This document shows, piece after piece, positions 13,275 through 24,797 of a stretch of 64,000 bases of DNA; position 1 is the stretch's first letter; each line of letters begins with the position of its first letter. Position numbers and translations under genes: made by a program. Under the pieces are notes generated by a model. The model did not search any database and was not told the origin of the DNA. It saw only the letters and a list, made by a program, of their open reading frames with translations. The stretch is taken from contig JADDTR010000014.1 of the NCBI GenBank assembly GCA_015345905.1, forward strand, positions 62,001 through 126,000, in the 5' to 3' direction. This DNA comes from Aotearoamyces nothofagi. Taxonomy: Eukaryota; Ascomycota; Leotiomycetes; Leotiales; Tympanidaceae.

Positions 13275-16200
13275 CGATCGAGAAGGATTATAGCCTAGGG
13301 TTGGTAACAGAGTCAGCGAAGTTTGCTCAGGAACTTGCAAGTTGTGCGACTGAAGAAAGAGAGAGGATATCACGCACGCTCTTATACTCTAGGAAACGCT
13401 GCAGGCTCATACTTACCACGATTATTCCATTGAAATGATAAAGCACATGGAATACATTATTCTTATTCAGGATTGCCCGCTTCTTCTTCCTGTTCAGATC
13501 AAGAAAAAAAGTCGAGTTTTCAACAGAATGACTACAACAAGAAATTTGCTTGCTACTTAGCTTTTTTCATATGAGAACAGTCGTCTAACTAGTACTATAG
13601 ATCGTATCCCATACCTTTAAATCTGAAACCTTATAGAAGCCAGTATCCATGAATGGAAGGTAGAGGAATGGTATTGGTCTATACATACGCGAACGAGACT
13701 CGGTATACGTTGAGTTTCCCAAGCTCAAGAGTGTTCAACACTCAAGCTCGTCACGTTTCAGTGCCACATCCTAGCAGCCAACAGGTCTATCTTTCTACGT
13801 ATATACTTGACCAAGAGAAGTCCACTCTGCTAAATTCCGCTGGGTCCAGGCTCATTCAAGAATGATTTCTGCCAAGAACCATTAAATTATCACCAGGCCA
13901 CGTGTTCTCGTAATTATGCTCGTGACGAATTAAGAGCGAAAGCCCATAGTCATACAATGATGCAACGTAGGCAATTATACTTTGGTGAGAACTGTAAGTA
14001 GTAAACTGACCCACGACATGGTCCTGGAATCGCGTTACACAACGGGCGCTGCTAGGCATTCTCCTGTTCTTGTGACCAGGCTAGTGGATACGACGTCCAT
14101 CCGGGCAGATGGAGGTAGAGATGGGCTAGACTTTAGGGCGCGACTTTCGCCAAGGGCAGCTATAATACTACAACGCGCGGGTTACTAAATTGCCTCATTT
14201 GAGCGGGTAAAGTATAGGAAAGTGGAGTTGGTGAGGGAATCACTCCGATTCGATACAATGGAACATGCTCCGACAAAGGTGTTTTCATCCGTTCGAAGTG
14301 CAGGGAGCCAGGGGACCTTTCTAAGGGACAATGGCGTGCCGAACCGAGTCTAAAAGGTTTTAAACCCGGCCGCTTTCTCCCTACCGTATACCGTACCTTT
14401 TCAGATCAAAACTCGCCGGAATCCGGACCGCATAGCTCGCCGAGTGGGCCGGACCACCTCCAAGCAGACAACCTGATCTTCTAAGTCCTGGCGTATATTG
14501 CATCAAGGACGGAAGGCACATACAGTATGAACATATTACAGCAGATTCTGTCTGTGAGAGCTACTCGCTGTCGTAGCACTCATAGAGCTGGTGACTTGCA
14601 ATTGACGTTTGTCTTTGGTGGTGGCTGTCGCCGGGCGTCCATTCCACCCTTTGGATCTGTCATCCCGGTCAGAAAAGGCTCCTTACGGATGTGCTCCAAT
14701 GCGAGTAGAAAGACGGTATTTCATTCTATGTGCACACATCACGGTCCACTGTTGGTATTGCCAACACCTGCATCGGTGCGCAGCAGAAATCCCGAGTTGA
14801 AGCCTGAGAATGCGTGCCCACCGGCAAGAGCCTATGTAATACAGCATGGAGATGGCCATGGATAAACCCACTTGAGGGTCGTCCACTCTGTGCTCATTTC
14901 GTGGCGCGTATAGTATGTACCTTATGCTGCGCCGAGTACAGACAGGTGAACAGGTGAAGCCGAATGTTGAGCCGCCATTCCTAGATGCCTCTCAGTTCAA
15001 GGTGTTAGCCCAAGATAGCGACTTTAAGCAGTGCATCGGCCGTAGAGGAAGACGGGGGCAGCGCGGCAGCTAGAATAGAACGTGACACTTCAGCAAGCCC
15101 ACCAAGTTGAGGACCGAGCACTTGTTTAGATGGCACCGGCACGGTGAGAGCCTGCGTGAGCCTCGTGCAGAGTCGCTCCCGTGGCTCCTTGGAGTGCGTA
15201 CGGGGACGGAGAAGCGTCCTGCCTGGCCTGGCTCTAGGGGTGGGCATGCTCCGGGCCGACGGGGCCTCCGAAAGATACCCCACCCGCTAGTGGGATACGT
15301 GCGTCCCACCGTCCCCTCCACTCCGGCCCGTAGACCCCTTTGAAAGGCTCGGCACGGATCCGGTAGCGTGGCGGAGAGCCTGAGGTTCGGAGTAGGGTTC
15401 CGTGCCAGGGGCCCAGATGGTCAGAGGGTCACGGGGTTACGGGGTCAGACGGTCCGAAGGAGAAGGCTAGAAGGCCCAAGGGGCTTTCGGATGCGTTGCA
15501 AGGTCCGTCTGGACGTGCCCAAGGAGGCGCCCAAGGAGGCGCCGACTTCCAAGATTTCCGGAGCTGCCTCCGGGTATATTATTGGGTGCAGGGAGCGTCG
15601 CGCGCTATTGCCCGACTTCACAAGCAATGTACACGGCCAGGTCCCTACATGCAGTGCACTTGCACTGCCGAGACAGGGTGGCGCTCTGAGCAGTCACTAC
15701 TGTAGAAACCTAAATCTTTCGAAGTCCCCCGGTTCTGCTTGGGGGAGGAGATACCCTGTGGGAGACGGTGCCGAGGAGCTCTAGGGTCCAGGCCTCGGGG
15801 TCCATACGAGCGCAGGTGCTATGTGCAGTACTATACCTGCCCTGTGAACTCTCGTGCTTCGGAGTGCCTCATCTGTTGTAGCTTGTCTTCCTTGTCTTCT
15901 CTTTGAAGCTGTCGACGCCTCGAATATCATGGACATGCTCTGGCTTTAGTCACGGGTCCTGCGGTACCATAGCACTGGGCTGCAGGGCAGAAGAACGGAT
16001 ACAAGACGCGCCAAACATAAGTGTTACGGCCTGCTCCTGCTGTACTATGAAGTTAAGAAAGCCGCGGCTGGAAGCTCGAAGCGTGAGCGTCATCAAATAT
16101 CAGGTGCTCCGTGGCCGCGAGGACCTAAAGTACCAGCCTTGCCTTACCTACGGTACTTACCGAGGGTATACAAAACCTTACAAGTTATCATGCTTCCTCC

Positions 16201-18150
16201 TGTACGAGGTTTACTCTAGCTTAGATTCGGTATCAGCATCAGCACCACCGCTACTGACTATCACCACCAGCATAAGCAGCGTAAGCGGCGTAAGCTCGGT
16301 CGGCGTGTGCCTCTACGTGGTTCTGTGTTATCCCCAGGTGACGGTATCGGGCTCGCCATGCTGAACCGCGGGTGCATTCCTGCGCTGTAGGCCGTACTGC
16401 ATGGCGATAGAGACCTCAGGGGTATTTCGTGCGAATCGAACTCTTAAAATGCCAATTGAATATGGGGATTCTAGTTGACAGCTTAAATCGTATTTGCGAG
16501 TCATGGTCATGGTTAAGTGCCGAATGGTGGTGAGCCGCTTGTATGTGTTGGGACTTGAGTTCAGCCCTTTCCAAACCGAGTCTTCTGCGTCAAGCCACGA
16601 ATGGTGTTCGAGTAAGAATCAAGTAACACACCATAGTGGCAACGTCGTTTCAAAAGTCAAGCCCTTGTTACCGAGTAAGACATCATCCGGAAGATATTCT
16701 GGCACTTCTCCTATCGCCGCTGTTGGAATCGCATCCACTGGCTTCATATATCCGGTCCACCTGAAAACGGAGTTACATTCATCAGTCATATCGGGGAGGC
16801 GGTCTCGACATGTTTGGTAGAGTATGGTGGGAATCCTCGCGTTCAACCTTTATTTAGAATCCTATGGGTAGTCTCATGAGACATGACTTGTCACGTTGGA
16901 AACAGAGACATCATGACAAGTGCGCCTTGTGCATCCGGGTATCCTTCACACTGGAGAACGAATACAAACAAAGACAGAGTAAGTACCGTAAGCGTACTTC
17001 GAAGGCTGAAGTATAGCAGTAGTAGTGGATCATCATTTCCGTCGGCGCCGCCAAAACTACCCGGTACCCGCAAAGGGACTGGGCCCATAAAAGAAGCCTC
17101 CGCCTTTCTTGCGCAAGTCTGGCCTGGCCATCTTAAATTGGACCCCGTCATCTCGATTGGCAATGTGGCATAACCATCGCAATCGATGGGTTCCTATGCC
17201 ACAATAGCATACAAAATACTCTACACAGACGATGCTACTTAAGAAGCCTTGCTGTTGCTTCCCACCGACTGATGACGGCCTCGTCTTCGTTCCTTTTATG
17301 TACATTACAGTACAGTAGTACAGTGGGATAATAAAAAATGTCGAGTAACTCATAATCGCGTTATCAGTTAGGTTTCTATGTATTCGTGGTTTTGGCGGGA
17401 TCCATCATCGTTAAGGTGCCTACTCCGTATTAAGCAGTACCACCGATCCTACCTCTGCCACCAGTGTATATCCACATGCCAACCACACATAGCAATTAAC
17501 CCCAGATTCGTGAAAGGGAAGGCTGGGAGATATCACGGCCTGCCCATACCCACCCCTCTCGGACCGACCAATAAGCAATTTGCAAAGCTGGCTATGACAA
17601 AATTGGTCCCTAGAAGTCGTCATAAGCTGAAGTAGCATTGGCTTAAGGTATCAAACTGTCTATAGCATGGTGTCAACGCTTCAAGCGGTACAGCATGGCC
17701 TGTTTCGGTTATGGCGAGCGGCATCGGTCACAGGGAGCAGCAATTGTTGAATGGTTGACTCTGTTGGTCAACCCAAAGGGTTAATATCATAGTATCGGAG
17801 ATGACTGTCTGTTGGCGCACTGCCGCATGGTATTCCCACACAAGTGGTGCTACTTCGTAGGGCGGTTCGTAGGTAGTTCGTGCCTTGTAAATTGAGTAAT
17901 CAGATGTACATGTACATTACAACATGTGCAGGTACAGCGTCTGTCACAGCCGATACTAGTACAGCTTTCAGCGGTATTATGGTGTTGCTATATGAGAATG
18001 TGTCACAGCTCGCTCGATATCGCCACTTGCCGCAGTAGAATTCCGAGATGGCTCTACATCCGCGAATGCCATCCTGCGTACACTTGAGAGTACTGGCAAG
18101 GGCAGGTTGATAGCCTCGTGGGTCGCCGGGCAGGCTTGCTTGGTAGGGAG

Positions 18151-18199
18151 CTGCTGGGGTCGCTGGAGTCGCTGGAGTCGCTGGCGTCGCTGGAAGCTG
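18151..18199 (+). repeat. 9-mer tandem repeat, TCGCTGGAG
   Basis: About five copies of a TCGCTGG(A/C)G nonamer. Confidence 0.85.
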
Positions 18200-18424
18200 A
18201 GCTATCGGAGCCGGGTAACGAGGAAGGTAGGCACCTAGGTAGATAGGCAAGGAGAGCAGCCCTAGAGTCCCTGTAAGTACAATACGTTTAGGTACTGTAG
18301 GGTCTGTAGGCACTGTACCCAGCTGTATGATGCCTACGACGCCTCGGCCTGCCACGGTGCGTAGTGTGCACTGTATCGCAAGGTATCGAGGTACAGGCAC
18401 AGTACATACAACCTGCAGTACTAC

Positions 18425-18493
18425 TGTGCTGTGCTGTACTGGTGCTGTACTGAACGGAACTGAACTGGACTGGACTGGACTGGACTGGACTGT
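18425..18493 (+). repeat. Pentamer tract, GGACT with GTACT variants
   Basis: Starts as variable CTGTACT/CTGAACT units and becomes five perfect ACTGG pentamers. The same pentamer pair recurs at 31736-31798 and, as pure GTACT/AGTAC, at 32352-32390. Confidence 0.9.
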
Positions 18494-18795
18494 AGGAAGG
18501 TAGGAAGGCAGACAGCCTGCGGGCGCTATCCGCACATTCATTTAAACCTTGCAAGCATATGGGATGTAGTGGCAGTGGCAGCATGTCCTGTCGGCCGTAG
18601 CCTCCACTGCGAAATATGGAACTGGCCCTAGCGGCTGTGTCGATGACGGTCCGTCGTCATCCACCACGGCGCACCTCCGGATTGTCGACGATGCCTACTG
18701 TGGTCCATGTGGTACTCCCAAATATCAGGTGAGTGTCTACGGACTACCTACTCTACAGAACTAAATCCTCTTTTGCCTTTTTGCCTTTTGCTACT

Positions 18796-18825
18796 CCCTG
18801 CCCTGCCCTGCCCTGCCGTGCCGTC
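18796..18825 (+). repeat. Pentamer tract, CCCTG
   Basis: Four perfect CCCTG units followed by two CCGTG variants. A similar CCCTG tract lies at 32212-32234. Confidence 0.85.
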
Positions 18826-19333
18826 GGACCCTGCGTGCGATCGTTGACCAACATCTCCTGCTCCATTGCTTCGTGTGGCCACTCCACATCCACATCCGCA
18901 ATCCGCAATAGTACATGACGAGAGCCAAGTGACGATGCGTCCTCACCATCCCCTCGGACCGTCACCAGCTGCGGTCGCTGCGCAGCGCACACAGATCACA
19001 CATATCGCCTCCCTCCGACTACTTGCTCGCCCCTGCTACGCCTGCTACGCCTGCCACACCGGCCGTAGCTTTCTCTGTCGTGTGTCCTGTCTATGTCCGG
19101 GACGTGAGTCGCGGCCTTGAACGCTCGTCCCATGTTTCCTCACATAGTCTGTCCCACCTGCCATATATATTCCCTGTCCTGCACCGTTGCCCTCCCCACA
19201 CATCACCATGCTATCGTCCGTACATAACTCTGACCTTCCCTTCTCGTTCAATCCTCCTTCCACTTCCAACACCCTCGCTCCCTCCCCCGCTGTCGTCTCT
19301 ACCGTATCTCTCTCTACCTTATCTCGGATCACG

Positions 19334-19648
19334 ATGACCGGTGACAATGGCATCATGCAGCAGAATGCCCAGCAAAGCTCGTCTGCCTCGTCGGCAACTG
19401 TCCAGCAGGCCCTTCAAATAGCCAGGGACAGCCCTGAAGGCGCTCGAGATCCCGTCGTCAGCGATATCTTGGAGACGGCCCTGACACGGATTTGGGGCAA
19501 GGTCCAAGAGCAACCGACAGCATATGTCATGTCGAGAGACGAATTCGCCGTCTTCAACTACTTCCAGCATCGGTTCGTGGGCCAAGAGACGGCTGTTGCA
19601 GCTCGAAAGAGGTACTGGGATCACTCACGCGGCGCCAACGGCAGATGA
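19334..19648 (+). CDS. Small conserved fungal protein (104 aa), unknown function
   Basis: Open frame from the ATG at 19334; in-frame ATGs at 19187 and 19208 would add an atypical low-complexity leader. A Gln/Ser-rich start is followed by a compact helical region: VQQALQIARDSPEGARDPVV, then a helix with RIWGKVQEQP, then DEFAVFNYFQHRF and AVAARKRYWDH. This core looks like a small protein family I recall from other Pezizomycotina; I know no function for it. A pyrimidine-rich leader (about 19190-19320) precedes it, as expected for a fungal promoter or 5' UTR. Confidence 0.6.
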   Translation: MTGDNGIMQQNAQQSSSASSATVQQALQIARDSPEGARDPVVSDILETALTRIWGKVQEQPTAYVMSRDEFAVFNYFQHRFVGQETAVAARKRYWDHSRGANGR

Positions 19649-19963
19649 GCTCTCGATCGGCACTCCCATCACTCCACCGAAGTCGAGCATTACCGATACC
19701 GTCGCGCCGAAGCGTCGAAACACGTCCGCATCTGCAGCTATCACGTCTAAAAATCAAGAAACCCCCTCAGAGATACTGGGCCCGCAATTGCCTCGGGGAC
19801 CCTCTGCGTCCATTCACCCGCCACGGTTGGCTCTTTTCCGATTGCCTCTATAATCACGGTCGGTCAGACGACCAGGAGCTTCATTGGTGGGGTGGAAGTG
19901 CATAGAAGTTCCGGCGGTACTCGAGTCAAATACAGTGTATCCGTACATTAGTTCTATCTCAAA
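19649..19963. other. Short spacer
   Basis: The frame just behind the small protein (about 19625-19853) reads Ser/Thr/Pro-rich in another phase. No acceptable intron joins it to the upstream gene, so it is left unannotated. Confidence 0.5.
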
Positions 19964-22241
19964 ATGGGCGTTGTGTCAGACAAGGATCAGCCCATGCACA
20001 GCACCCATTGTGTAACCAGAGAGAAGCGCACACAGCGCTACTCTGGCCGAGTAGCGAATGACATGGAGACCACATGTCTCCTTGTGCAACAACCTGCACG
20101 GTCGGCCTTCTTGACCTTCGCGACTCGAAAATGGCGGCTTCAGCTCCGCGCCCTATTAGGTGTTGCTGCCATCGCGGGTCTATGCACCGTCAGCTACCCG
20201 CTGTGGGAGCCAAGGCTGGAAACAACCACCTCAGCACCCGTTACCAGGGGCAGAAATGCAGCAAGTGCAGTGGCAGTGGCAGTGGCCGCGTCTACTGCTA
20301 CAGCGATAGCAACGGCGATAGCAACGGCGATATCCACTCCCGTGCTTGAGGTCTTCCAAGTCTCTCAGCCAGTCCTGCTCCCGCATGGGTCTACGGGCGT
20401 CTTGCCAGCATCAAATGGCAGTGCACCATCTGATACCAGCTGCGATGTTTTGTTGATGGAACATTCATTTGGCTGGAGTTATGGCTTGCCATTCGTTGGT
20501 AAGTTCCGCCGCTGCAATGGTGTCTTACGCGTTTCTAACTCTACCAATAGCAAACTATACACCACCTCCATGCAGCTTCAATCGAGTCGCTATCAACTTC
20601 ACAGTCACATCAAGAGGCAGACAATTCGATCGGTTGGCACTGATGTATCTGGGAGACATTGAAGTATGGAGAACATCAACTGCCGAGCCGACTACTGGAG
20701 GAATCGAATGGACATACGTGAAGGATATGACGGAATACCTGACTCTTTGGAAACAGCCACAAAAGATTATCTTCGACCTTGGAAATATTATCGATGATAC
20801 ATACACTGGGTTTTTCAACACGACGTTGGCTGCAACATTTTTTACTGCTGAAACCGCAGATGACGTTGGACCGGCTGATTCAATAATACCCGTCTCGGCG
20901 AGGAGGTCCGACTCCGATGCATCAAGCGTGTTCACGTTGCCTTCGGATAATGCAACTAACACTATAACCTTTCCGAGAAACGTTAATCGAGCAGTATTCA
21001 GCGTTTCTGCCTGTGGCCAAGCATCAGAAGAGTTTTGGTGGGGCAACGTACTACAGTCCAATGTGGACACCTTTTTGACCGTCGACGGAGAACTGGCTGG
21101 CTGGTCTCCTTGGCGTGAAGTCCAAGTGTATATCGATGGTCAATTGGCAGGTGTCCAGTGGCCCTTCCCAGTTATATTTACTGGCGGAGTGGTCCCTGGA
21201 CTATGGCGTCCTATTGTCGGCATTGATGCTTTTGATCTTCGCGAGCACGAAATCGATATCACACCATGGCTCCCGCTACTATGCGATGGCAACGAGCATA
21301 GCTTTGAGATCAAGGTCGCTGGTATCAGTGATGATGGTACTACCGGCACTATCACCGAGACAGTTGGCAGTAGCTGGTACGTAACTGGGAAAGTCTTCAT
21401 CTGGCTCGACTCTCCATCGTCCATCACTACGGGTAGCCAACCCGAGATAGTCACTAGGCCTCCATACATCTTCATATCCCAGTCATTCACTCAGAATTCC
21501 ACTGGTGCAAACAATACTCTATCATATAGCACAACCGTGTCCCGCTCGATATTCGTATCGTCTACTGTGCACACTGAGAACAGCACAAGCACTTCAACCT
21601 GGTCACAATCCCTAGCCTACTCCAATATTGGCCTCTATACAGGGCAAGGTGCGACCCAAGTTACCAACTTCTCTAGTGCCGGTATCGATACCGCGGCTGG
21701 GTTATATCCATATCTGTCGTCATATTCATTCCCACTCTACGCCAATACATCATACATCGTTGACCCAAGCGGCGACGGTAACTTCACTATTACTGCCTCC
21801 CTCAGTCGTGGCCTCTCCTTATCCATAACAGGGCCCTCGATATACCCCTCCGGTCTCGAATTCCTTGCTTTGATTCCAAGTAGTGCATCTCAAATCTCGA
21901 CATTGAATGGCTCATATACATACACGACACAGAATGGAAGCGCATACTACTTTTCGAGTCCGTTGACAGGCACAGGATTAAGCTTTGGCAGCACCGAGCA
22001 GGAGTTTTCGTTTGGTGGTATAAGTGATGGAAATGAGGTGGAATTTTATGAGAGGGGCGTCGAGGCCGTTAACAGCACAATCGTGAGAGACCATGAAACT
22101 CTTGCTACAGCACTAATCGATGATTATCAAAATACCGGGGAAGTTAGCAGTGGTGTCAGAGATGGTGGGGTACTGAATCCAAAGGAGGCGCTGGGCAGAG
22201 GTCCAGGAAAGGAGAAGCAGACGCTTGTACAGAGCGGGTAA
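19964..22241 (+). CDS. Peptide N-glycanase A-like glycoamidase (741 aa), signal-anchored
   Basis: Two exons, 19964-20498 and 20551-22241, with a 52-nt intron (GTAAGT, CTAAC, TAG) give 741 aa. A basic cytosolic stretch precedes one hydrophobic segment (LRALLGVAAIAGLCTVSYPLW, about residues 58-78), as in a type II membrane protein. An Ala/Thr-rich stem follows, then the PNGase A domain (PF12222 type): ANYTPPPCSFNRVAINFTV, LALMYLGDIEVWRTSTAEPT, WTYVKDMTEYLTLW and TGFFNTTLAATFF. Many N-X-S/T sequons suggest a secretory location. PNGase A enzymes cleave N-glycans from glycopeptides in plants; fungal homologues are less studied and activity here is inferred. In-frame ATGs at 19994 and 20063 are alternative starts that keep the membrane segment. 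Confidence 0.88.
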
Positions 22242-23268
22242 TTCGCATGTAGATGGCGTTGAAAGCAAGACTTGATGAGACCATAGACGTAAAACTAAAG
22301 GCAGTCTCAGTAGCGTAGGGGTTCCAATTTTAACTTCTCTTCAATACAACTAACTTGGAACTTTCAATATTATCCTTTGTCTCAGAAGTGAGATTATGGT
22401 TGCAAAAATCTGTGGTCAAGCCGTTGTATTTTGCTGTTGTGTTTAATATGGCGCGTCTTCAGGAGACTCCATCATCATTCTCGGTACTGGAGATGGCAAT
22501 ATCGTCCATCAGCCTTATTCTTGGCACGCAAAACACCTCGCATATGTCTAGCCATTCCACATTATCCAACCACCCATTCTTCATCGCTCCCAGGCCTCCA
22601 TAGCAAAGGAAGATCCAGTCACGACAAAGCCTGCTGCGTAAATCTTGAATCTGGCCGTTTGAGCTCTGCTGGCGAAGCTCAGATGTCTCGGGCAATCGAT
22701 CATACGACGTTTCTAATGTTATGCATCGTATCTTACGAGGCTCACGAGTCATATCTGGGTATTCCGTGGTCGGAATCCCCATGCGGGCTGCAATCCAGCA
22801 TAGAACCAGGATCACGGATGATAATCAACGTCAAGCCGCTCGCCTAAGGTTCCTTCCTGCTTCCCCATGTCCCCTCCCCTCCACTCCCACATCCTCCCCT
22901 TTTCCCCATCAGCGCATTCCGCCGGCCTCGTCAATTGCCACTCATCGGAAGTCCGCACCCGCGCCCGCGCTGGAGGCGCCGGCGAGTCAGCTGTGGGAAT
23001 AGTCGGTAGGGCTGGAGCTACTCGGGTAATGTAACTTTCGCGATGAGGGCGAAGGGAGATGGAGATGGATATGGATATATACCTAGTGCATGGCGGTCGT
23101 CTGCTCATGCTTATGGGTCGGTGTACTTATACTTTGCGTGCTTATACTTTGCACACAGCCTTGCAATTGAGTTTGGAAGCATGGCATCACAGGAGGCGGA
23201 AGGGTCAGATTAACAAGCAGCATGTCCTCGCCGTCGTCGATTTTCCCTGATACAATATCGTATCTCTT
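22242..23268. other. Intergenic region, no gene seen
   Basis: Pyrimidine-rich around 22855-22920 and GC-rich to about 22990. A minus-strand frame at 22459-22815 has fairly normal composition but no domain I recognise and no supporting splice structure. Confidence 0.5.
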
Positions 23269-23526
23269 CGATAAAAGACTTGTCTTGTCCAGGCGTGCCT
23301 GGATGCCAAGAAAGACCTCGGACGGCCAACATCGACAGCGGCATCATATCTAGCATCAGCGCCGTCGCGCAACTAGGAGATAAGGAGAATCTACATGTAG
23401 ATGGCTCTCTTTTCCGGGCTGATAACGGAGATCGGCCGCAGCCCGATAGTGATAAGAGCTTGGTCGACATGTCTACTGTATTACATTGTATTACGCAGAG
23501 AACGGTCGCAGGGAAGGTATTGATAA
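23269..23526 (+). promoter_or_regulatory. GATA-factor site cluster upstream of rutA
   Basis: Six HGATAR motifs on one strand, starting at 23269, 23378, 23420, 23444, 23450 and 23521, lie within 258 bp and end about 180 bp before the rutA start codon. Fewer than one would be expected by chance in both strands of this length. They match the binding site of AreA-type nitrogen regulators. A pyrimidine-rich promoter stretch (about 23527-23590) follows. Confidence 0.5.
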
Positions 23527-23708
23527 ATTCTTTCTGTTCTTCTCTCCTTCTCTCGCCTCTTCTCTTCTCATCTGTGCCTTTTCTTGCTTCGTTTCGTATA
23601 CAATAGTCTCCGTATTCTCTATACAGAGCAGGGCAAAATTCTCTCTTATCTCCCCCTCACTCAACTACTCTGCCCGTCTCCATTTGCTAGCATCCTGTCT
23701 CTGCAAAG

Positions 23709-24797
23709 ATGCCAGCTCAAATTGGTGTCTTCATACCTGTCGGCAACAATGGCTGGCTTATTTCTACTACCGCGCCGCAATATAAACCCTCCTTTGCTTT
23801 GAACAGAGCCGTTGTTCAAAAAGCCGAAGAATACAACCTCGACTTCGCCCTCTCAATGATCAAACTCCGCGGTTTCGGAGGTGAGACTGAGTTCTGGGAC
23901 CACAACTTGGAATCCTTCACTTTAATGGCTGGACTGGCCGCCGTTACAACCAAAATCAAGCTCTTCGCTTCCACTGCCATCCTGACCTTGCCCCCGGCAT
24001 TAGTAGCACGCATGGCAACGACAATCGACTCCATCGCACCAGGACGGTTTGGAATCAACATTGTCACAGGCTGGCAGCCGGCAGAATATGAACAGATGAA
24101 TCTCTGGCCTGGAAACGCCTACTTCGGATACCGATATGACTATGCAACTGAATACGTCCAGGTGATGAAAGACCTCTGGGCGTCGGGTGTCAGCAATTTC
24201 AAAGGCAAATACTTCACGATGAACGACTGCAAGATGTCCCCACCACCCTCCACTCCCATCCAAATCGTCGCCGCGGGCCAGAGTCCGCGCGGTATGGAAT
24301 TTGCCGCAAACTATGCCGACTACAACTTCGTCATGGGCGTCGGCGTCAACACTCCCACGGCCTTCGCGGCAGGAAACGCACGTCTAGTCGAAGCATCACA
24401 ACAGTCGGGCCGTGATGTCGGTGCTTATGTCCTCTTCATGCTCATCGCGGCGCCCACAGACGAAGAGGCAGAAGCCAAATGGCAGAAATACAGAGATGGT
24501 GCTGACGTCGAGGCGCTGGCGTGGATGGCAGACCAGGGGAAGAAAGACGAGAAGGCCGATGCGAGCGCGACGGCCAATACAATCAACCTCCCAGAAGGAG
24601 CGGTGAATTTCAACATGGGCACGTTGGTTGGAGGGTATAAGAAGGTGGCAGGGATGTTGGATCAGATCGCCGAGGTTGGCGGAACGAAGGGGATTATGCT
24701 GACTTTTGATGATTTTCTGGGAGGACTGGATGTTTTTGGGAAGGAGGTACAGCCGTTGATGAGGTGCAGAGAGGGGATATTGGGGGTTAAAACATGA
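23709..24797 (+). CDS. RutA-type pyrimidine monooxygenase (luciferase-like, FMN-dependent; 362 aa)
   Basis: Intronless frame of 362 codons from the ATG at 23709. The protein aligns by eye with bacterial RutA almost end to end: [57 protein letters not shown]-like [51 protein letters not shown], and [20 protein letters not shown]. RutA's FMN contacts appear conserved (Ile51-Lys52, Asn117, Glu127, Arg142-Tyr143, Ser192). RutA opens the uracil ring at N3-C4 with O2 and reduced FMN supplied by a reductase (RutF in bacteria). No rutB-F homologue is in the window. Length and lack of introns fit a bacterial origin by transfer, but homologues are annotated in other fungi, so the transfer is probably old. 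Confidence 0.93.
   Translation: MPAQIGVFIPVGNNGWLISTTAPQYKPSFALNRAVVQKAEEYNLDFALSMIKLRGFGGETEFWDHNLESFTLMAGLAAVTTKIKLFASTAILTLPPALVARMATTIDSIAPGRFGINIVTGWQPAEYEQMNLWPGNAYFGYRYDYATEYVQVMKDLWASGVSNFKGKYFTMNDCKMSPPPSTPIQIVAAGQSPRGMEFAANYADYNFVMGVGVNTPTAFAAGNARLVEASQQSGRDVGAYVLFMLIAAPTDEEAEAKWQKYRDGADVEALAWMADQGKKDEKADASATANTINLPEGAVNFNMGTLVGGYKKVAGMLDQIAEVGGTKGIMLTFDDFLGGLDVFGKEVQPLMRCREGILGVKT

Larger units (their letters stand above)
12118..19333. other. Gene-poor 7.2-kb region with short tandem repeats
   Basis: No gene is supported. Open frames here lack domains, overlap repeats or run antisense to one another. The region holds repeats of GGTGGA type (about 12170-12215), CCAGAGG (12687-12747), ATTGAGGAAA (13240-13274), TCGCTGGAG (18151-18199), GGACT/GTACT (18425-18493) and CCCTG (18796-18825). 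A GC-rich stretch spans about 15.0-15.8 kb. No terminal repeats or transposase-like frames were seen. Confidence 0.6.

Noticed and set aside
15005-15784. Several overlapping GC-rich frames on both strands
   Set aside because: Stops are rare because the DNA is GC-rich; the predicted peptides are Arg/Gly/Pro-rich and show no family or transposon resemblance.
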